From Roseibium aggregatum (GTDB lineage Bacteria > Pseudomonadota > Alphaproteobacteria > Rhizobiales > Stappiaceae), in NCBI RefSeq assembly GCF_017309185.1, contig NZ_JAEKJZ010000003.1:434001-498000 (forward strand): DNA of 64,000 bases, given 5' to 3'. Positions 17,896 through 27,047 of this stretch are shown here, in pieces (within the stretch, counting starts at the first letter, position 1; each line of letters starts with the position of its first letter). Position numbers and translations under genes: made by a program. The notes under the pieces are model-generated. The model saw only the letters and a list, made by a program, of their open reading frames with translations, was not told the origin of the DNA and did not search any database.

Positions 17896-18792
17896 ATGAA
17901 AACGGCTTTTGAAGTGAAAGTACCACTGAACAACTCAAGGCGGCGCGCTGCGGCAAAAACTTTGCTGGCAGCTGCCGCCGTTTTTCTTTTCTCGTGCGAT
18001 CAATCGGTTGCTGACGAGAAAGTCTATTCGTTCGGAGTGGTTCCCCAGCAATCCGCGACCCGTCTCGCTCAGGTCTGGGTGCCATTTCTGGAAGCCCTGG
18101 GTCGCGAGACGGGGATGAAGCTCAAGTTCACGACCGCCAAGGACATTCCGACCTTTGAGGCCTGTCTCGCCGCCAAGGCCTATGATTTCGCCTACATGAA
18201 CCCCTATCATTACACGGTCGTGCATGAAACGGCCGGCTATCAGGCGTTCGCTCATCAGTCGGAGAAGAAGCTGACGGGCCTTCTGGTCACCAGGGCCGAC
18301 AGCCCGATTGACGACCTGAAGGACCTGAACAAGGCGGAAATCGCTTTCCCGTCACCGGCCGCCTTTGGTGCGAGTGTCCTCCCGAGGGCCGAGTTGACGG
18401 CGCAAAACGTAGACTTCAAGCCGCGATACGTAAAGTCGCACGACAGCGTTTACCGGGCGGTGGCCCTGGGTCTTGTTCCCGCGGGTGGTGGAGTGGTTCG
18501 GACCTTCGGAAACATTCCGCAGGACCTGAGGGAGCAGCTCCGGGTCTTTTACAAGACGGGGCAATATACGCCCCACGCCTTTGCGGCTTCTCCAGCGGTG
18601 GACCCCGTCGACCGGGGGCATGTCGCGGAAGCAATGCTGGCGATGCGCGATGACGGCGTTCTCAAGCCGCTTGGAATGTCGGGTTTCGTCTCAGCCGACG
18701 ACAGCTCCTGGGACGACATCCGTGCCCTGAACCTGACCTCCGGACAAACCGAGATCGCGACTGTGGGAGAACAGACATGTCATTCAAACTGA
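17896..18792 (+). CDS. PhnD-like periplasmic binding protein (probable sensor input)
   Basis: 298 residues. A basic N-terminus and hydrophobic segment end at LFSC, which could be a lipobox. The mature part (VYSFGVVPQQSATRLAQVWV, KFTTAKDIPTFEACLAAKAY, DFAYMNPYHYTVVHETAGY, LLVTRADSPIDDLKDL) is of the phosphate/phosphite/phosphonate binding-protein family. No ABC permease or ATPase is adjacent. Instead the gene overlaps the histidine kinase by 16 bp, so it more likely presents a small anionic ligand to the kinase than feeds a transporter. TTGGAG lies before ATG 17896; the frame also opens at ATG 17848. Confidence 0.85.
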   Translation: MKTAFEVKVPLNNSRRRAAAKTLLAAAAVFLFSCDQSVADEKVYSFGVVPQQSATRLAQVWVPFLEALGRETGMKLKFTTAKDIPTFEACLAAKAYDFAYMNPYHYTVVHETAGYQAFAHQSEKKLTGLLVTRADSPIDDLKDLNKAEIAFPSPAAFGASVLPRAELTAQNVDFKPRYVKSHDSVYRAVALGLVPAGGGVVRTFGNIPQDLREQLRVFYKTGQYTPHAFAASPAVDPVDRGHVAEAMLAMRDDGVLKPLGMSGFVSADDSSWDDIRALNLTSGQTEIATVGEQTCHSN

Positions 18793-20729
18793 AAACAATA
18801 CTGGGTATTGCGCTCATTGAGGTCGTCGTTCTCGGTATTCTCGTCATGACGAGCCTGCAGGATCTCAGATCGTCGAACGAACAGGAATTGCGGACACGAG
18901 CGCAGACGTCGGCCAAGTTGCTGGCCACCATGACCAGCGATGCGGTGGTGGCGCTCGACCTGGCCACGCTGGACGCGCTCGTAGAGCAGGCGCTTGCGAA
19001 TGAAGGCCTGCTCTATGTACAGATCAGGAATTCAAGCGGTCTGGTGCTCGCCGAAGGCGGCGAGGTTCCCGCAAGGACGCTGAAACATGGAAACGGTTTG
19101 GACGACCATGATCTGAGCGACAACTATTTCGACGTCGCCGCGCCGATCCTGGCGGGGGGAGCGAATTTCGGCGAGGTTCAAATCGGACTGTCGGCGTCAC
19201 TTCTAAACGACGTGGTCGCGGCCGGGACACGCCGCATGCTGACGATAGCCGGGTTCGAGGTGTTGCTGGTTGCCGTGTTCGGCTACATGCTGGGCTCCGT
19301 TCTGACTAGGCAGCTGACACAGCTTCGCGACAGTGCGGCCCGCGTCGCCAAAGGAGAGTTCGGCTATCACATGCCCGTGCGGGGCAATGACGAACTTGCT
19401 TCTACAGCGCATTCCTTCAATACGATGTCGACGGCCCTGGCGGAGTTCGCACGGACCGCGAAAAATCAGCGGGACGAGGCAGAGGCCGGCCGCAAGATCG
19501 CCGAGACCCTGCTTCACAATGCGATCAACAGCGTCTCGCAAGCCATTTTCATCGTGGCGGAAAACGGAGAACTCCGTTTTGTCAACCGCGCCGCCCTGGA
19601 CCTTTATGGCCTGAAAAACGAAGACTGCCTTTCCGGAGCGCGGTTCGAGGATGTCCTGCTGACCGCTTATGCCGCGGGAACCGCGAAGGATGCCGATGCG
19701 CAGACAGCCGTTGTTCAGGACCGTTTGCAGCGTCTCGACAGCGAAAGCATCCAGACCTGGCAAAGCGAATGGATGGGTGAGCGGATTCTCCTGCACACGC
19801 AACGCCCGATCGTGACTGGCGGCTTCGTCATGGTCGATACGGATATCACCGCGTTGTGCGAGGTAAACGAGAAGAACCGCCGGCTGGAACTGGAGCTGAT
19901 GGAAACCCACAAGCTCGAGTCTCTCGGCACGCTGGCAAGCGGCGTTGCCCATGAAATCAACACGCCGACCCAGTTCATCGGCGATAACCTGAAGTTCCTG
20001 CGGGAAGCCTTTACCGATCTGACCGAATTTGTCGACAAGGTCGAGAAAAACGCCGGTGAGGAAGATTTGGAACAGCTTCGCGGAATGGACTGGGACTTCC
20101 TCAAGGACGAAATTCCCTCGGCGCTTCTGGAGGCCGCGGAAGGGGTCGAGTCGATCGGCAAGATCGTGCGGTCGATCAAGGAATTTGCGCATCCGGACGA
20201 TACGGAGTCGACCGAAGCGGACATGATCAAGCTGATCGAGAACGCCGTGACGGTCTCTAGGTCGCAGTGGCGTCATAGCGCGGAGCTGACGTTCGAGCCA
20301 GCCGAGCCCGACATGATGGTGCCCTGTTATCCGGGAGACATGTCCCAGGTGGTCATCAATCTGGTGGTCAACGCGGCGGACGCCATCTCGGAGTACTCTC
20401 AGTCGCGCGATTACAGCGGCGGCAAGGGAGAAATCACCGTCAGCCTGGAGAAGGACGAGCAGTATTGCACCATCAAGGTGGCGGATAACGGCCCGGGCAT
20501 CCCGATGAATTCGGTCCGCCGCATCTTCGACATGTTCTACACGACGAAACCGCCAGGCAAGGGGACCGGCCAGGGCTTGGCCATCTGCAAGTCCCTCGTC
20601 GAGATCAAGCACAAGGGCAAGCTCAGCGTCCATTCGGAGATCGGGAAAGGCAGCACATTCGTCGTGAAATTGCCGCTCAACCCGGTCCACTCCAAACACA
20701 CCGACCCGGCCCAGTCCCGGGCCGCGTGA
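18777..20729 (+). CDS. Membrane sensor histidine kinase (HAMP-PAS-HATPase)
   Basis: 650 residues. The N-terminal helix is about 7-27, a periplasmic domain about 28-150, and the second helix about 155-176. HAMP follows (about 176-230), then PAS (about 245-360: AIFIVAENGELRFVNRAALDLYGL). The kinase core has phospho-acceptor His392 in LASGVAHEINTPTQF, the N box NLVVNAADAISEY, and the ATP lid motifs DNGPGIP and GKGTGQGLAIC. It overlaps the PhnD-like gene by 16 bp, implying a joint sensor. Three receiver proteins upstream are the obvious phosphorylation partners; one kinase serving several receivers is inferred from context. It is the last gene of the cluster. Confidence 0.9.
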   Translation: MSFKLKTILGIALIEVVVLGILVMTSLQDLRSSNEQELRTRAQTSAKLLATMTSDAVVALDLATLDALVEQALANEGLLYVQIRNSSGLVLAEGGEVPARTLKHGNGLDDHDLSDNYFDVAAPILAGGANFGEVQIGLSASLLNDVVAAGTRRMLTIAGFEVLLVAVFGYMLGSVLTRQLTQLRDSAARVAKGEFGYHMPVRGNDELASTAHSFNTMSTALAEFARTAKNQRDEAEAGRKIAETLLHNAINSVSQAIFIVAENGELRFVNRAALDLYGLKNEDCLSGARFEDVLLTAYAAGTAKDADAQTAVVQDRLQRLDSESIQTWQSEWMGERILLHTQRPIVTGGFVMVDTDITALCEVNEKNRRLELELMETHKLESLGTLASGVAHEINTPTQFIGDNLKFLREAFTDLTEFVDKVEKNAGEEDLEQLRGMDWDFLKDEIPSALLEAAEGVESIGKIVRSIKEFAHPDDTESTEADMIKLIENAVTVSRSQWRHSAELTFEPAEPDMMVPCYPGDMSQVVINLVVNAADAISEYSQSRDYSGGKGEITVSLEKDEQYCTIKVADNGPGIPMNSVRRIFDMFYTTKPPGKGTGQGLAICKSLVEIKHKGKLSVHSEIGKGSTFVVKLPLNPVHSKHTDPAQSRAA

Positions 20730-20793
20730 GTGACGCCGGGCTCGCGGAGCAAGTCCTCGAAAAGGGTTGCCGAAAACAGGAGTGAGCATTCAA

Positions 20794-20831
20794 GGCGAAG
20801 GCGGCAAAAACGCCTTCGCCCGCCGGTTTTT
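20794..20831 (+). terminator. Terminator after the histidine kinase
   Basis: A perfect 10-bp stem (20794-20803 with 20811-20820) with a 7-nt loop and a T run at 20827-20831, 64 bp after the kinase stop. The T run is 6 nt from the stem, so it is slightly atypical. Confidence 0.7.
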
Positions 20832-21018
20832 CCGGCTTGATTGAACCCTGGGCCACTTTCTGGGAGGCCTCCAAGGCGGTCCGGCGCGCCGAGTGTCAAA
20901 AAACTGCGTTGTTTTGCACGTACTGAAGCGGGATGCAGGTTTTTTCTCATCCCAGGAACCAGGCCCGATCCGCCGGGGCTGTTCCGGGAGATGTCAGTCG
21001 TCGTTCCCCGGATCTTCC

Positions 21019-21918
21019 ATGCGCCAGCAAAAACTAGAAACTCTGGTCTGGCTGGCCAGGCTGAAGAGCTTCCGGGCCGTGGCGGAAAAGCTGAACACCA
21101 CGCAGGCCGCCATTTCGCAACGGGTCGCCTCCGTGGAGAACCAGCTCGGCGTAACGCTGTTCGAGCGCAGGAAGCGCAATTGCAAGCTGACGGCGGAAGG
21201 ACGGGAAATCATCCCTTACGCCGAGCGCATTCTCGAGCTGACATCGGAGATGCTGAACCGGGTCGCCAATGTCGATGCCTTTCGCGGGGTGATCCGCCTC
21301 GGTGTCGTCGACACGATCGTCCATGTCTGGCTGACGACCCTCCTCGAGCATCTGCAAAAGCATCATCCGCATGTCACGGTGGAGCTCAGAGTGGATACGT
21401 CCTCCGTCCTCAGGGAGGCGGTTCAGAGCGGGTCGCTGGACATGGCGTTTCTGGTAGGGCCGCTGGTCGATGCGGATATGACCGCGCGCTACCTGTGCAG
21501 CTACGAATTCGCCTGGGTCGCCAACGCAGGCATGAATCTGCAAAACCGGCTGGTCGGCATCGAGGAGCTCTCGTCCAAACCCATCGTCACCTTTCCAAAG
21601 TCCTCAAGGCCCTACGCTATCGTGAAGGAACAGTTGAAGGCCGCCAATCTCCAGGCGGCGCGCATCAACGCTTCGGGCTCGGTGACGGCATCCATCAATC
21701 TGGTCGCCAATGCGGGCGGCATCGGCTTTCTGCCCGTGGTTTCCATCCGGGAGGAGCTGGCTCAAGGCCGTTTGCACATGATCGAGACAGAGGCCCTGTC
21801 CGCCGACCTGCAATATTTCGCCTATTACCCATCGGATCTGCCGCATGCGCTGACCGAGGCAATCGTCGATCTTGCGAAGGAAGTCGCCGCGGTAAATTCG
21901 AATGAGCTGGTGTCATAA
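21019..21918 (+). CDS. LysR family transcriptional regulator
   Basis: 299 residues. The N-terminal winged helix-turn-helix (LETLVWLARLKSFRAVAEKL, NTTQAAISQRVASVENQLG, LFERRKRNCKLTAEG) is typical LysR. The effector domain starts near residue 90 (FRGVIRLGVVDTIVHVWLTTLL). It lies 184 bp upstream of, and co-oriented with, the DctPQM TRAP genes, so it may control them, although LysR genes more often sit divergently. The start at ATG 21019 puts the helix-turn-helix at the usual distance from the N-terminus; the open frame reaches back to 20893. Confidence 0.9.
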   Translation: MRQQKLETLVWLARLKSFRAVAEKLNTTQAAISQRVASVENQLGVTLFERRKRNCKLTAEGREIIPYAERILELTSEMLNRVANVDAFRGVIRLGVVDTIVHVWLTTLLEHLQKHHPHVTVELRVDTSSVLREAVQSGSLDMAFLVGPLVDADMTARYLCSYEFAWVANAGMNLQNRLVGIEELSSKPIVTFPKSSRPYAIVKEQLKAANLQAARINASGSVTASINLVANAGGIGFLPVVSIREELAQGRLHMIETEALSADLQYFAYYPSDLPHALTEAIVDLAKEVAAVNSNELVS

Positions 21919-22102
21919 ATACTTCATATTTTCATCCATTTTGGCGGTCTGTGTGTCGCGTTCAACAACATTTTCTTATCAATTACTATAAAGATTAATC
22001 GTTTGAGCGCTCGATGGCCTGCCTTTATTACAGTGACCGTTGGCCGATGCCTAGAATTCCACCCGTCCCCTCCCAAGTCATCGAACAAGATTGGATATCG
22101 CC

Positions 22103-23101
22103 ATGAAATTGAGAATTGCGGGCAAAACCGTCCGCGGCCTGGTCGCCGCCACCCTGGTTGCCACGACTGGTCTTGCGTCCGCCTTTCCGGCATTCGCCGC
22201 GGACAAGGTGCTGAAATTCGCCCATGTCTTGCAGACCAATCACCCGTATCATGACATGGCGCTCAAGTTCAAAGAAGAGCTTGAAGCACGCAATGTCGGC
22301 CTTTCCGTCGAGATCTTTCCCGCCGCCCAGCTTGGCAACGAAAGCGAACTGATCAGCGGCCTGCAGCTTGGCAGCGTCGACATCGCCACCATCACCTCCG
22401 CGGTCACCGCGAATTTCGTTCCCGACTTTCAGGTCTTCAGCCTGCCGTTCATCTTCCGCGACGCCGGCCACCTGTTCCGGGTTATGGACGGCAAGATCGG
22501 CGACGAAATGGCCGCCAAGATGCAGGACGTCGGGCTGGTCAAGCTGGGTTACGGCTATGGCGGCACGCGCGACCTCTACACCAGCAAGGCTGTCCATAAG
22601 CTCGACGATCTTCAGGGCCTGAAGATCCGCACGATGAAGAACACCGCCATCATCGACACATGGAACGCACTCGGAGCGGTCGCCACTCCGGTCGCCTGGT
22701 CCGACGTTCCGGTCAGCCTCAAGCAAGGCCTGATCGACGGTGGCGAGGGCACCGGCGTCAGTTACCGGTCCATGGCCTTTTACGAAGACACGAAGTATTT
22801 CACCCGTCTGGCCTATATCTTCAGCTGGCACAACCTGATGATGTCGAAGATCACCTTCGACGGTTTGAGCAAGGAACAGCAGTCGGCCGTGCTCGATGCG
22901 GCGAAGATCGCCGAAAGCTATGAGCGCACCGCCTTCCTCGACCAGGAAGCAGCCCTTTTCGCCGACCTTGCCACCAAGGGGGCCGAGATCATCACGCCGG
23001 AAGACCGCGCCGACTGGATTGCCAGGATCAAGGACGTCTATGCGCAGAACGCCGACGACCTTGGCGGGCTCGATCGGATAGAGGCTATCCAGAACTACTG
23101 A
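22103..23101 (+). CDS. TRAP transporter substrate-binding protein DctP
   Basis: 332 residues with a signal peptide ending in SAFPAFA before ADK. The fold is DctP-type: VLKFAHVLQTNHPYHDMALKFKEELE, QLGNESELISGLQLGSVDIA, and LDDLQGLKIRTMKN, where the Arg normally binds the substrate carboxylate. The segment WSDVPVSLKQGLIDGGEG is typical of the family. It captures an organic acid in the periplasm and delivers it to the DctQM permease encoded next. The ATG at 22103 follows a TTG at 22091 in the same frame. The substrate is not deducible; the regulator upstream is LysR-type. Confidence 0.92.
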   Translation: MKLRIAGKTVRGLVAATLVATTGLASAFPAFAADKVLKFAHVLQTNHPYHDMALKFKEELEARNVGLSVEIFPAAQLGNESELISGLQLGSVDIATITSAVTANFVPDFQVFSLPFIFRDAGHLFRVMDGKIGDEMAAKMQDVGLVKLGYGYGGTRDLYTSKAVHKLDDLQGLKIRTMKNTAIIDTWNALGAVATPVAWSDVPVSLKQGLIDGGEGTGVSYRSMAFYEDTKYFTRLAYIFSWHNLMMSKITFDGLSKEQQSAVLDAAKIAESYERTAFLDQEAALFADLATKGAEIITPEDRADWIARIKDVYAQNADDLGGLDRIEAIQNY

Positions 23102-23163
23102 TCGGCGGCAAGCGAAGCCTGACGGAAAACTTGAAGACCGTCACGGCTTCCCGACTGTGCGAG

Positions 23164-23186
23164 CCACGGGCATCTCCTGCCCGTGG
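23164..23186 (+). promoter_or_regulatory. Stem-loop between dctP and dctQ
   Basis: A perfect 9-bp inverted repeat (CCACGGGCA with TGCCCGTGG) with a 5-nt loop, no T run. It sits in the 100-bp dctP-dctQ gap and fits an mRNA-stabilising or partial-termination element that gives more binding protein than permease. Confidence 0.65.
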
Positions 23187-23201
23187 CGCTCCTCCCAAGC
23201 G

Positions 23202-23738
23202 ATGGCGACTATGACAGACCCCATGGGCCAGACAGGCCTTTCTTCCCGGATCCGCCTCGGGCTCGGTTTTCTTGAGGCCACCGTCGCGGGAGCCATGCTG
23301 ACCGTCATGGTCGGCTGCACGGTTCTTCAGGTGGTCGCCCGTTTCGTCTTCCAGACAGGTCTTTCCTGGACCGACGAGGTCGCGATGTTTTCCTTCATCT
23401 GGGCCGCCCTGATGGGAGCGGCGCTGGTGATCAACTCCGGTGGCGCCCACCGGATCGATACATTCGTCAATCTGCTGCCGGGATCCGTTCGCCGCGCTGT
23501 GCTGGCGCTTGTCTACGCTGCGATCCTGGCCGCGCTGATCCTTCTGATCGTTTACGGCGTGAAACTGCTCGGGGTGGTTCACTTCCAGAGGTCCTCGATC
23601 CTGAAACTGAACATGTCCTTTATCTATGTCTCCCTGCCGCTTTCAGCGGGGCTGATGCTGGCGGCCATGCTTCTTGACTGGCGTGTCTATCTCGGCGACG
23701 GCGCGGGAGACACTGCCGGGGAGGCCCGCAATGGCTGA
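23202..23738 (+). CDS. TRAP transporter small permease DctQ
   Basis: 178 residues with four hydrophobic segments, starting with FLEATVAGAMLTVMVGCTVLQVVARFVF. The family motif SWTDEVAMFSFIWAALMGAALV and the following GGAHRIDTFVNLLP are clear. DctQ is the four-helix membrane subunit that binds DctM and receives DctP. The start is uncertain between ATG 23202 and ATG 23211. It overlaps dctM by 8 bp. Confidence 0.88.
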   Translation: MATMTDPMGQTGLSSRIRLGLGFLEATVAGAMLTVMVGCTVLQVVARFVFQTGLSWTDEVAMFSFIWAALMGAALVINSGGAHRIDTFVNLLPGSVRRAVLALVYAAILAALILLIVYGVKLLGVVHFQRSSILKLNMSFIYVSLPLSAGLMLAAMLLDWRVYLGDGAGDTAGEARNG

Positions 23739-25008
23739 GGTTCTCTTCCTGACCTTCGCGGTTTGCCTTGTCCTGTCCATGCCGGTGGTGTTTTCGCTGC
23801 TGGTGGCAAGCATCGTGGCGATCCTCTGGGGTGGTGCGCTGCCCTTGACCGTCCTGCCGCACAAGCTCGTTTCCGGCATCGACTCCTATCCCCTTCTTGC
23901 GATCCCCCTGTTCATCGTCTTCGGCGAGGTCGTCAACAAGGGCGGTATCGGCCGGCGCATCGTCGATTTCTCCCAGGCGCTTGTCGGCTCCTTCCGGGGC
24001 GGGCTGGCCCATGCCAACGTCACCGCCAGCATGTTTTTCGGCGGCATATCCGGTTCGGCGACCGCCGACAGCGCGGCCATCGGGTCCGTGCTCATTCCGG
24101 CGATGAAGCGGGGCGGCTATCCGGCGCCGTTTTCCGTCGCGGTCACAGCGACCTCCTCGGTCATCGGCATCATCATTCCGCCTAGCGTCGATCTCATTCT
24201 CTATGGCTGGCTGACCGATACGCCGATGGACGAACTCTTCGCCGGCGGCCTGCTTCCGGGCGTTCTGATCGGCTTCGCGCTGATGGCGGTCGCCTATGTG
24301 ATTTCAAAGCGCAACGGCTACGGCGTCCGGCAACCCTTCTCGCTGCCTGAACTCGCGCGCAAGACGGGAGACACCTTTCCCGCCCTGGTGATGCCCCTGA
24401 TCATCATCGGCGGTATTCTCGGCGGGGTCTTCACCGTGACGGAAGCCGCGGCGGCGGCCATCGTCTACGGACTGCTGATCACGTGGGGATACTACCGGGA
24501 GCTGAAGCTGGCCGATCTGCCGGCCCTGTTCGCGGACGCGGCCAGAACCATCGGCCAGGTGATGTTCCTGCTCGGCACGGCCAAGGTGTTCGCCTATGTG
24601 ATGACCGTGGAACAGGTGCCGCTGAAACTGTCGCAATCGCTGTTCGCGGTCCTGCCGTCAAGCGACCTGTTCGCGCTCAATGTGATCCTGATCTGCCTGG
24701 TCGTCGGCCTGTTCCTGACCCCGGCGATTGCGACCATCATCCTGACCCCGATCCTGTTTCCCGCCGCCCAGAGCTTCGGCGTCGATCCGGTGCATTTCGG
24801 TCTGATGCTGGTGTCCGGACTTGCCCTCGGCCACGTGACGCCGCCGGTCGGCCTGACCCTTCTCCTCAGCGCCAGCATCGGAGGCATCACCGTGGAACAG
24901 GCCCTGAGACCGCTCCTGCCATTCCTCCTGATGCTCGTCGCCATCGTGCTCCTGATCGCTTATGTACCCGCGATCACGCTGCTCATTCCGGAACTGATGC
25001 GGGGCTGA
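23731..25008 (+). CDS. TRAP transporter large permease DctM
   Basis: 425 residues and about 12 membrane helices. Family features are SYPLLAIPLFIVFGEVVNKGGI, the FFGGISGSATADSAAIGSVLIPAM loop, VIGIIIPPSVDLILYGWLTDT, and VTPPVGLTLLLSASIGG near the C-terminus. It forms the sodium- or proton-coupled elevator of the transporter. Translation probably couples to dctQ through the 8-bp overlap. Its stop is only 8 bp from the end of the convergent glycosyltransferase gene, leaving no room for a separate terminator. Confidence 0.93.
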   Translation: MAEVLFLTFAVCLVLSMPVVFSLLVASIVAILWGGALPLTVLPHKLVSGIDSYPLLAIPLFIVFGEVVNKGGIGRRIVDFSQALVGSFRGGLAHANVTASMFFGGISGSATADSAAIGSVLIPAMKRGGYPAPFSVAVTATSSVIGIIIPPSVDLILYGWLTDTPMDELFAGGLLPGVLIGFALMAVAYVISKRNGYGVRQPFSLPELARKTGDTFPALVMPLIIIGGILGGVFTVTEAAAAAIVYGLLITWGYYRELKLADLPALFADAARTIGQVMFLLGTAKVFAYVMTVEQVPLKLSQSLFAVLPSSDLFALNVILICLVVGLFLTPAIATIILTPILFPAAQSFGVDPVHFGLMLVSGLALGHVTPPVGLTLLLSASIGGITVEQALRPLLPFLLMLVAIVLLIAYVPAITLLIPELMRG

Positions 25009-25016
25009 TCCGCGTT

Positions 25017-25844
25017 CTAAAGATCCCGGAGGTGCGGGAAGTCGTCGTCGACCTTGTCGGAATAGCGCCCTTCGAAGGTGTGGGCGCCGACATGCCGGAT
25101 GGTGGTTTCGCAGTCGAGCCAGATCGTGCCGCCGCACCCCTCGACCCAGCGATTGCTGAAGCGCTGATCCTCGTGCAGGTAGAGACCCCTGCTTTCGGAT
25201 GTCAGATTGCCGAAGAAATCGTACCATTCCAGGCCCCGATGCGCGGGGAGCAAGGACATGTCGGGGTATTTCTGGACGAGACCGCGTTCAATCATCGTCT
25301 TCGGAACCTTGCGGCTCAACAGCGTGAGCCCCTGTCCCGCGGCGGGAACGGAGATGAAACCGTTGCGGGTCTCCGGCTGCCAGTCCCCGTTACCGAAGCT
25401 GCGCAGCTGATGGTTGTAGGTCATGCTGCGCGATACGAGCTCCTCGATCGGTGTCCGCTCCTCCTCGGGCCGCTGGAAGTCGGCCTCGATCAGTTTTCGG
25501 AGTTGCTCCCAGTTGTAATATTTCTGCGGATAGGCGGAACTCACGAAATCGCCGCCAAAGGCGATCAGCCGCCAGACCGCGTCGGGAGAAAACATCATGT
25601 CGGAGTCGATCATCAGCATGTGGCTGAAAGACCGGTTTGAATAGAATTTGCTCATCAGGTGATTGCGGTTGACTGCCAGATCGGCGGCGCCGGTGTAAGT
25701 GTCGAAGGAAAAGGCCAGTCCGTGCCGCTGGAATTCCTGCGTCAGGCCGATGAGCGATGCCACCGTCGCCAGCTCCACTTGTCCGCGCGTCGGCATGGCA
25801 ATCATGATGACGAGCGGCGTCGGCTCGTCCGCGTCATTGTCCAT
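25017..25844 (-). CDS. GT-A-like glycosyltransferase family protein
   Basis: 275 residues. The protein starts with a nucleotide-binding-like strand (PLVIMIAMPTRGQVELATVASL), then AVNRNHLMSKFY and the acidic metal-binding motif MLMIDSDMMFSPDAVWRLI. The latter is typical of GT-A glycosyltransferases that use a nucleotide-sugar and a divalent metal. The C-terminal part (GLEWYDFFGNLTSESRGLYLHEDQRFSNRW) has the usual acidic acceptor-site pattern. GGAG lies before ATG 25844. The start overlaps the DUF6165-like gene by 11 bp. It is the last gene of the minus-strand glycan-type operon. Sugar and acceptor are unknown. Confidence 0.78.
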   Translation of the reverse strand: MDNDADEPTPLVIMIAMPTRGQVELATVASLIGLTQEFQRHGLAFSFDTYTGAADLAVNRNHLMSKFYSNRSFSHMLMIDSDMMFSPDAVWRLIAFGGDFVSSAYPQKYYNWEQLRKLIEADFQRPEEERTPIEELVSRSMTYNHQLRSFGNGDWQPETRNGFISVPAAGQGLTLLSRKVPKTMIERGLVQKYPDMSLLPAHRGLEWYDFFGNLTSESRGLYLHEDQRFSNRWVEGCGGTIWLDCETTIRHVGAHTFEGRYSDKVDDDFPHLRDL

Positions 25845-26220
25845 AGATTTTCTCCTCGACGGATCTGGGTGCCTCCAGCGCCACATCGATCGCCGCCTTC
25901 AAACTGCAGCGCCGGTTGTTGAGTTTCTGGACCTTGCGCGCGAGGTCTATGTAATCGGGCCCGAAAAGCCGTCGCTCTTCCGCGTCATGAAGCGCGTCCT
26001 CAATGTCCCAGAGCTGTCTGTTCACATCCGCCAGTTCCGTTTCCAGGTCGATGGTGGACGGGCAGAAGGCCAATTCGTCTCTCAGGGACCGCAGCCGGTT
26101 CAGCGCCGTATCGAACAAGTCGGCCTGCTGGCCGGGCCGGGAATGTTTCACCTTCAGGGCCAGAATGGACAGCCGGTCGCAGAGTTCGCCGGGACCGATT
26201 TCAATCAGGATCGGCTTCAT
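25834..26220 (-). CDS. DUF6165-like small protein
   Basis: 128 residues, mostly helical. The N-terminus KPILIEIGPGELCDRLSILALKVKH matches my recollection of the DUF6165 family, whose members begin with an IEISPGELIDKITIL-like segment and lie beside glycosyltransferases. The rest has heptad-like helices (ADVNRQLWDIEDALHDAEERR, DYIDLARKVQKLNNRRCSL). No catalytic motif is visible. The start at ATG 26220 overlaps the upstream stop as ATGA. The function of the family is unknown to me. Confidence 0.7.
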   Translation of the reverse strand: MKPILIEIGPGELCDRLSILALKVKHSRPGQQADLFDTALNRLRSLRDELAFCPSTIDLETELADVNRQLWDIEDALHDAEERRLFGPDYIDLARKVQKLNNRRCSLKAAIDVALEAPRSVEEKIYGQ

Positions 26221-27047
26221 TTTGGAGGCGCTTTGGGCTGAACCAATCGGCTGGGCCGGATTTTTTCCGCGGATTTGAACAGCGAGAAGGTTTGATTGAG
26301 GTAGCTCACAACCCCCTGGATCTCCTGCAGATAGGCTTCCAGTTCCGGCGTGCGTTCCGCCTCGATCAGTTGGATCGGGCGCGACTGCGGAAAGACTTCG
26401 AACATCAGGTAAAACAGCGGGTCTCCACGACGCAGGACAAGTGGCGCACCGGTGTCGTGCCACTCGAAGGCCCAGGTCAGGGTGCGCGGCCAGACATTGA
26501 TCGGAAACCGTCCGGGAACCATCAGGCCGGGCAGGGGTGTCGTGCTGTAGTGCTGAAACGGCGGCACCTGGGACATGTAGACCGGCTCATCCGCGACGAA
26601 GATATAGGGAAGCCGAAGCTGCATCAGCGGCAGGTCCGGGCTGCGCCATTCTTCGCGGGGATGGACGACAATCAGATGCGACAGGGCATGGTCGCGCACC
26701 GACGACATGGCTCCGTCCAGGTTTCTGACATCAGGCTCGCCGAAGTCGCTCTCCCCCATTTCGAAGGTCAGGTCGAAGGGGCAGAGGATTTCGAACAGGC
26801 GGCTTTCAAGACCCAGAACGGCAGGGCAGGAGGACACGGACTTTGCGTGGGTTCGCGAGCCCTTGCCGGAAATGTGTTTCAGCCGTCTGGGCGGCGCGAA
26901 GATGAGATGAGATTCACCCGGCGCGAGAAGCCAGCCGATCGTCGCCGGACCGGTCTCCTTCGCGTCGCCCGAGCCGATTTCAACCGTTACGCTGAAATTC
27001 GCGCTGACGGGAGCGGCTTCGCCGTTTTTATCGTCTGAACTGGGCAC
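26217..27047 (-). CDS. Protein of unknown function in glycan-type operon
   Basis: 276 residues, not recognised. It has no signal peptide and no membrane helix. The sequence is mixed alpha/beta with aromatic-rich strands (YIFVADEPVYMSQVPPFQHY, RFPINVWPRTLTWAFEWHD, GDPLFYLMFEVFPQSRPIQL) and a helical C-terminus (LEAYLQEIQGVVSYLNQTFS, LFKSAEKI). GTG 27047 lies inside the 3' end of the repeat-protein gene (20-bp overlap) and the stop overlaps the DUF6165-like start, so it is tightly embedded in the operon. The overlaps and codon usage support a real gene. A carbohydrate- or nucleotide-sugar-related role would be a guess. Confidence 0.72.
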   Translation of the reverse strand: MPSSDDKNGEAAPVSANFSVTVEIGSGDAKETGPATIGWLLAPGESHLIFAPPRRLKHISGKGSRTHAKSVSSCPAVLGLESRLFEILCPFDLTFEMGESDFGEPDVRNLDGAMSSVRDHALSHLIVVHPREEWRSPDLPLMQLRLPYIFVADEPVYMSQVPPFQHYSTTPLPGLMVPGRFPINVWPRTLTWAFEWHDTGAPLVLRRGDPLFYLMFEVFPQSRPIQLIEAERTPELEAYLQEIQGVVSYLNQTFSLFKSAEKIRPSRLVQPKAPPK

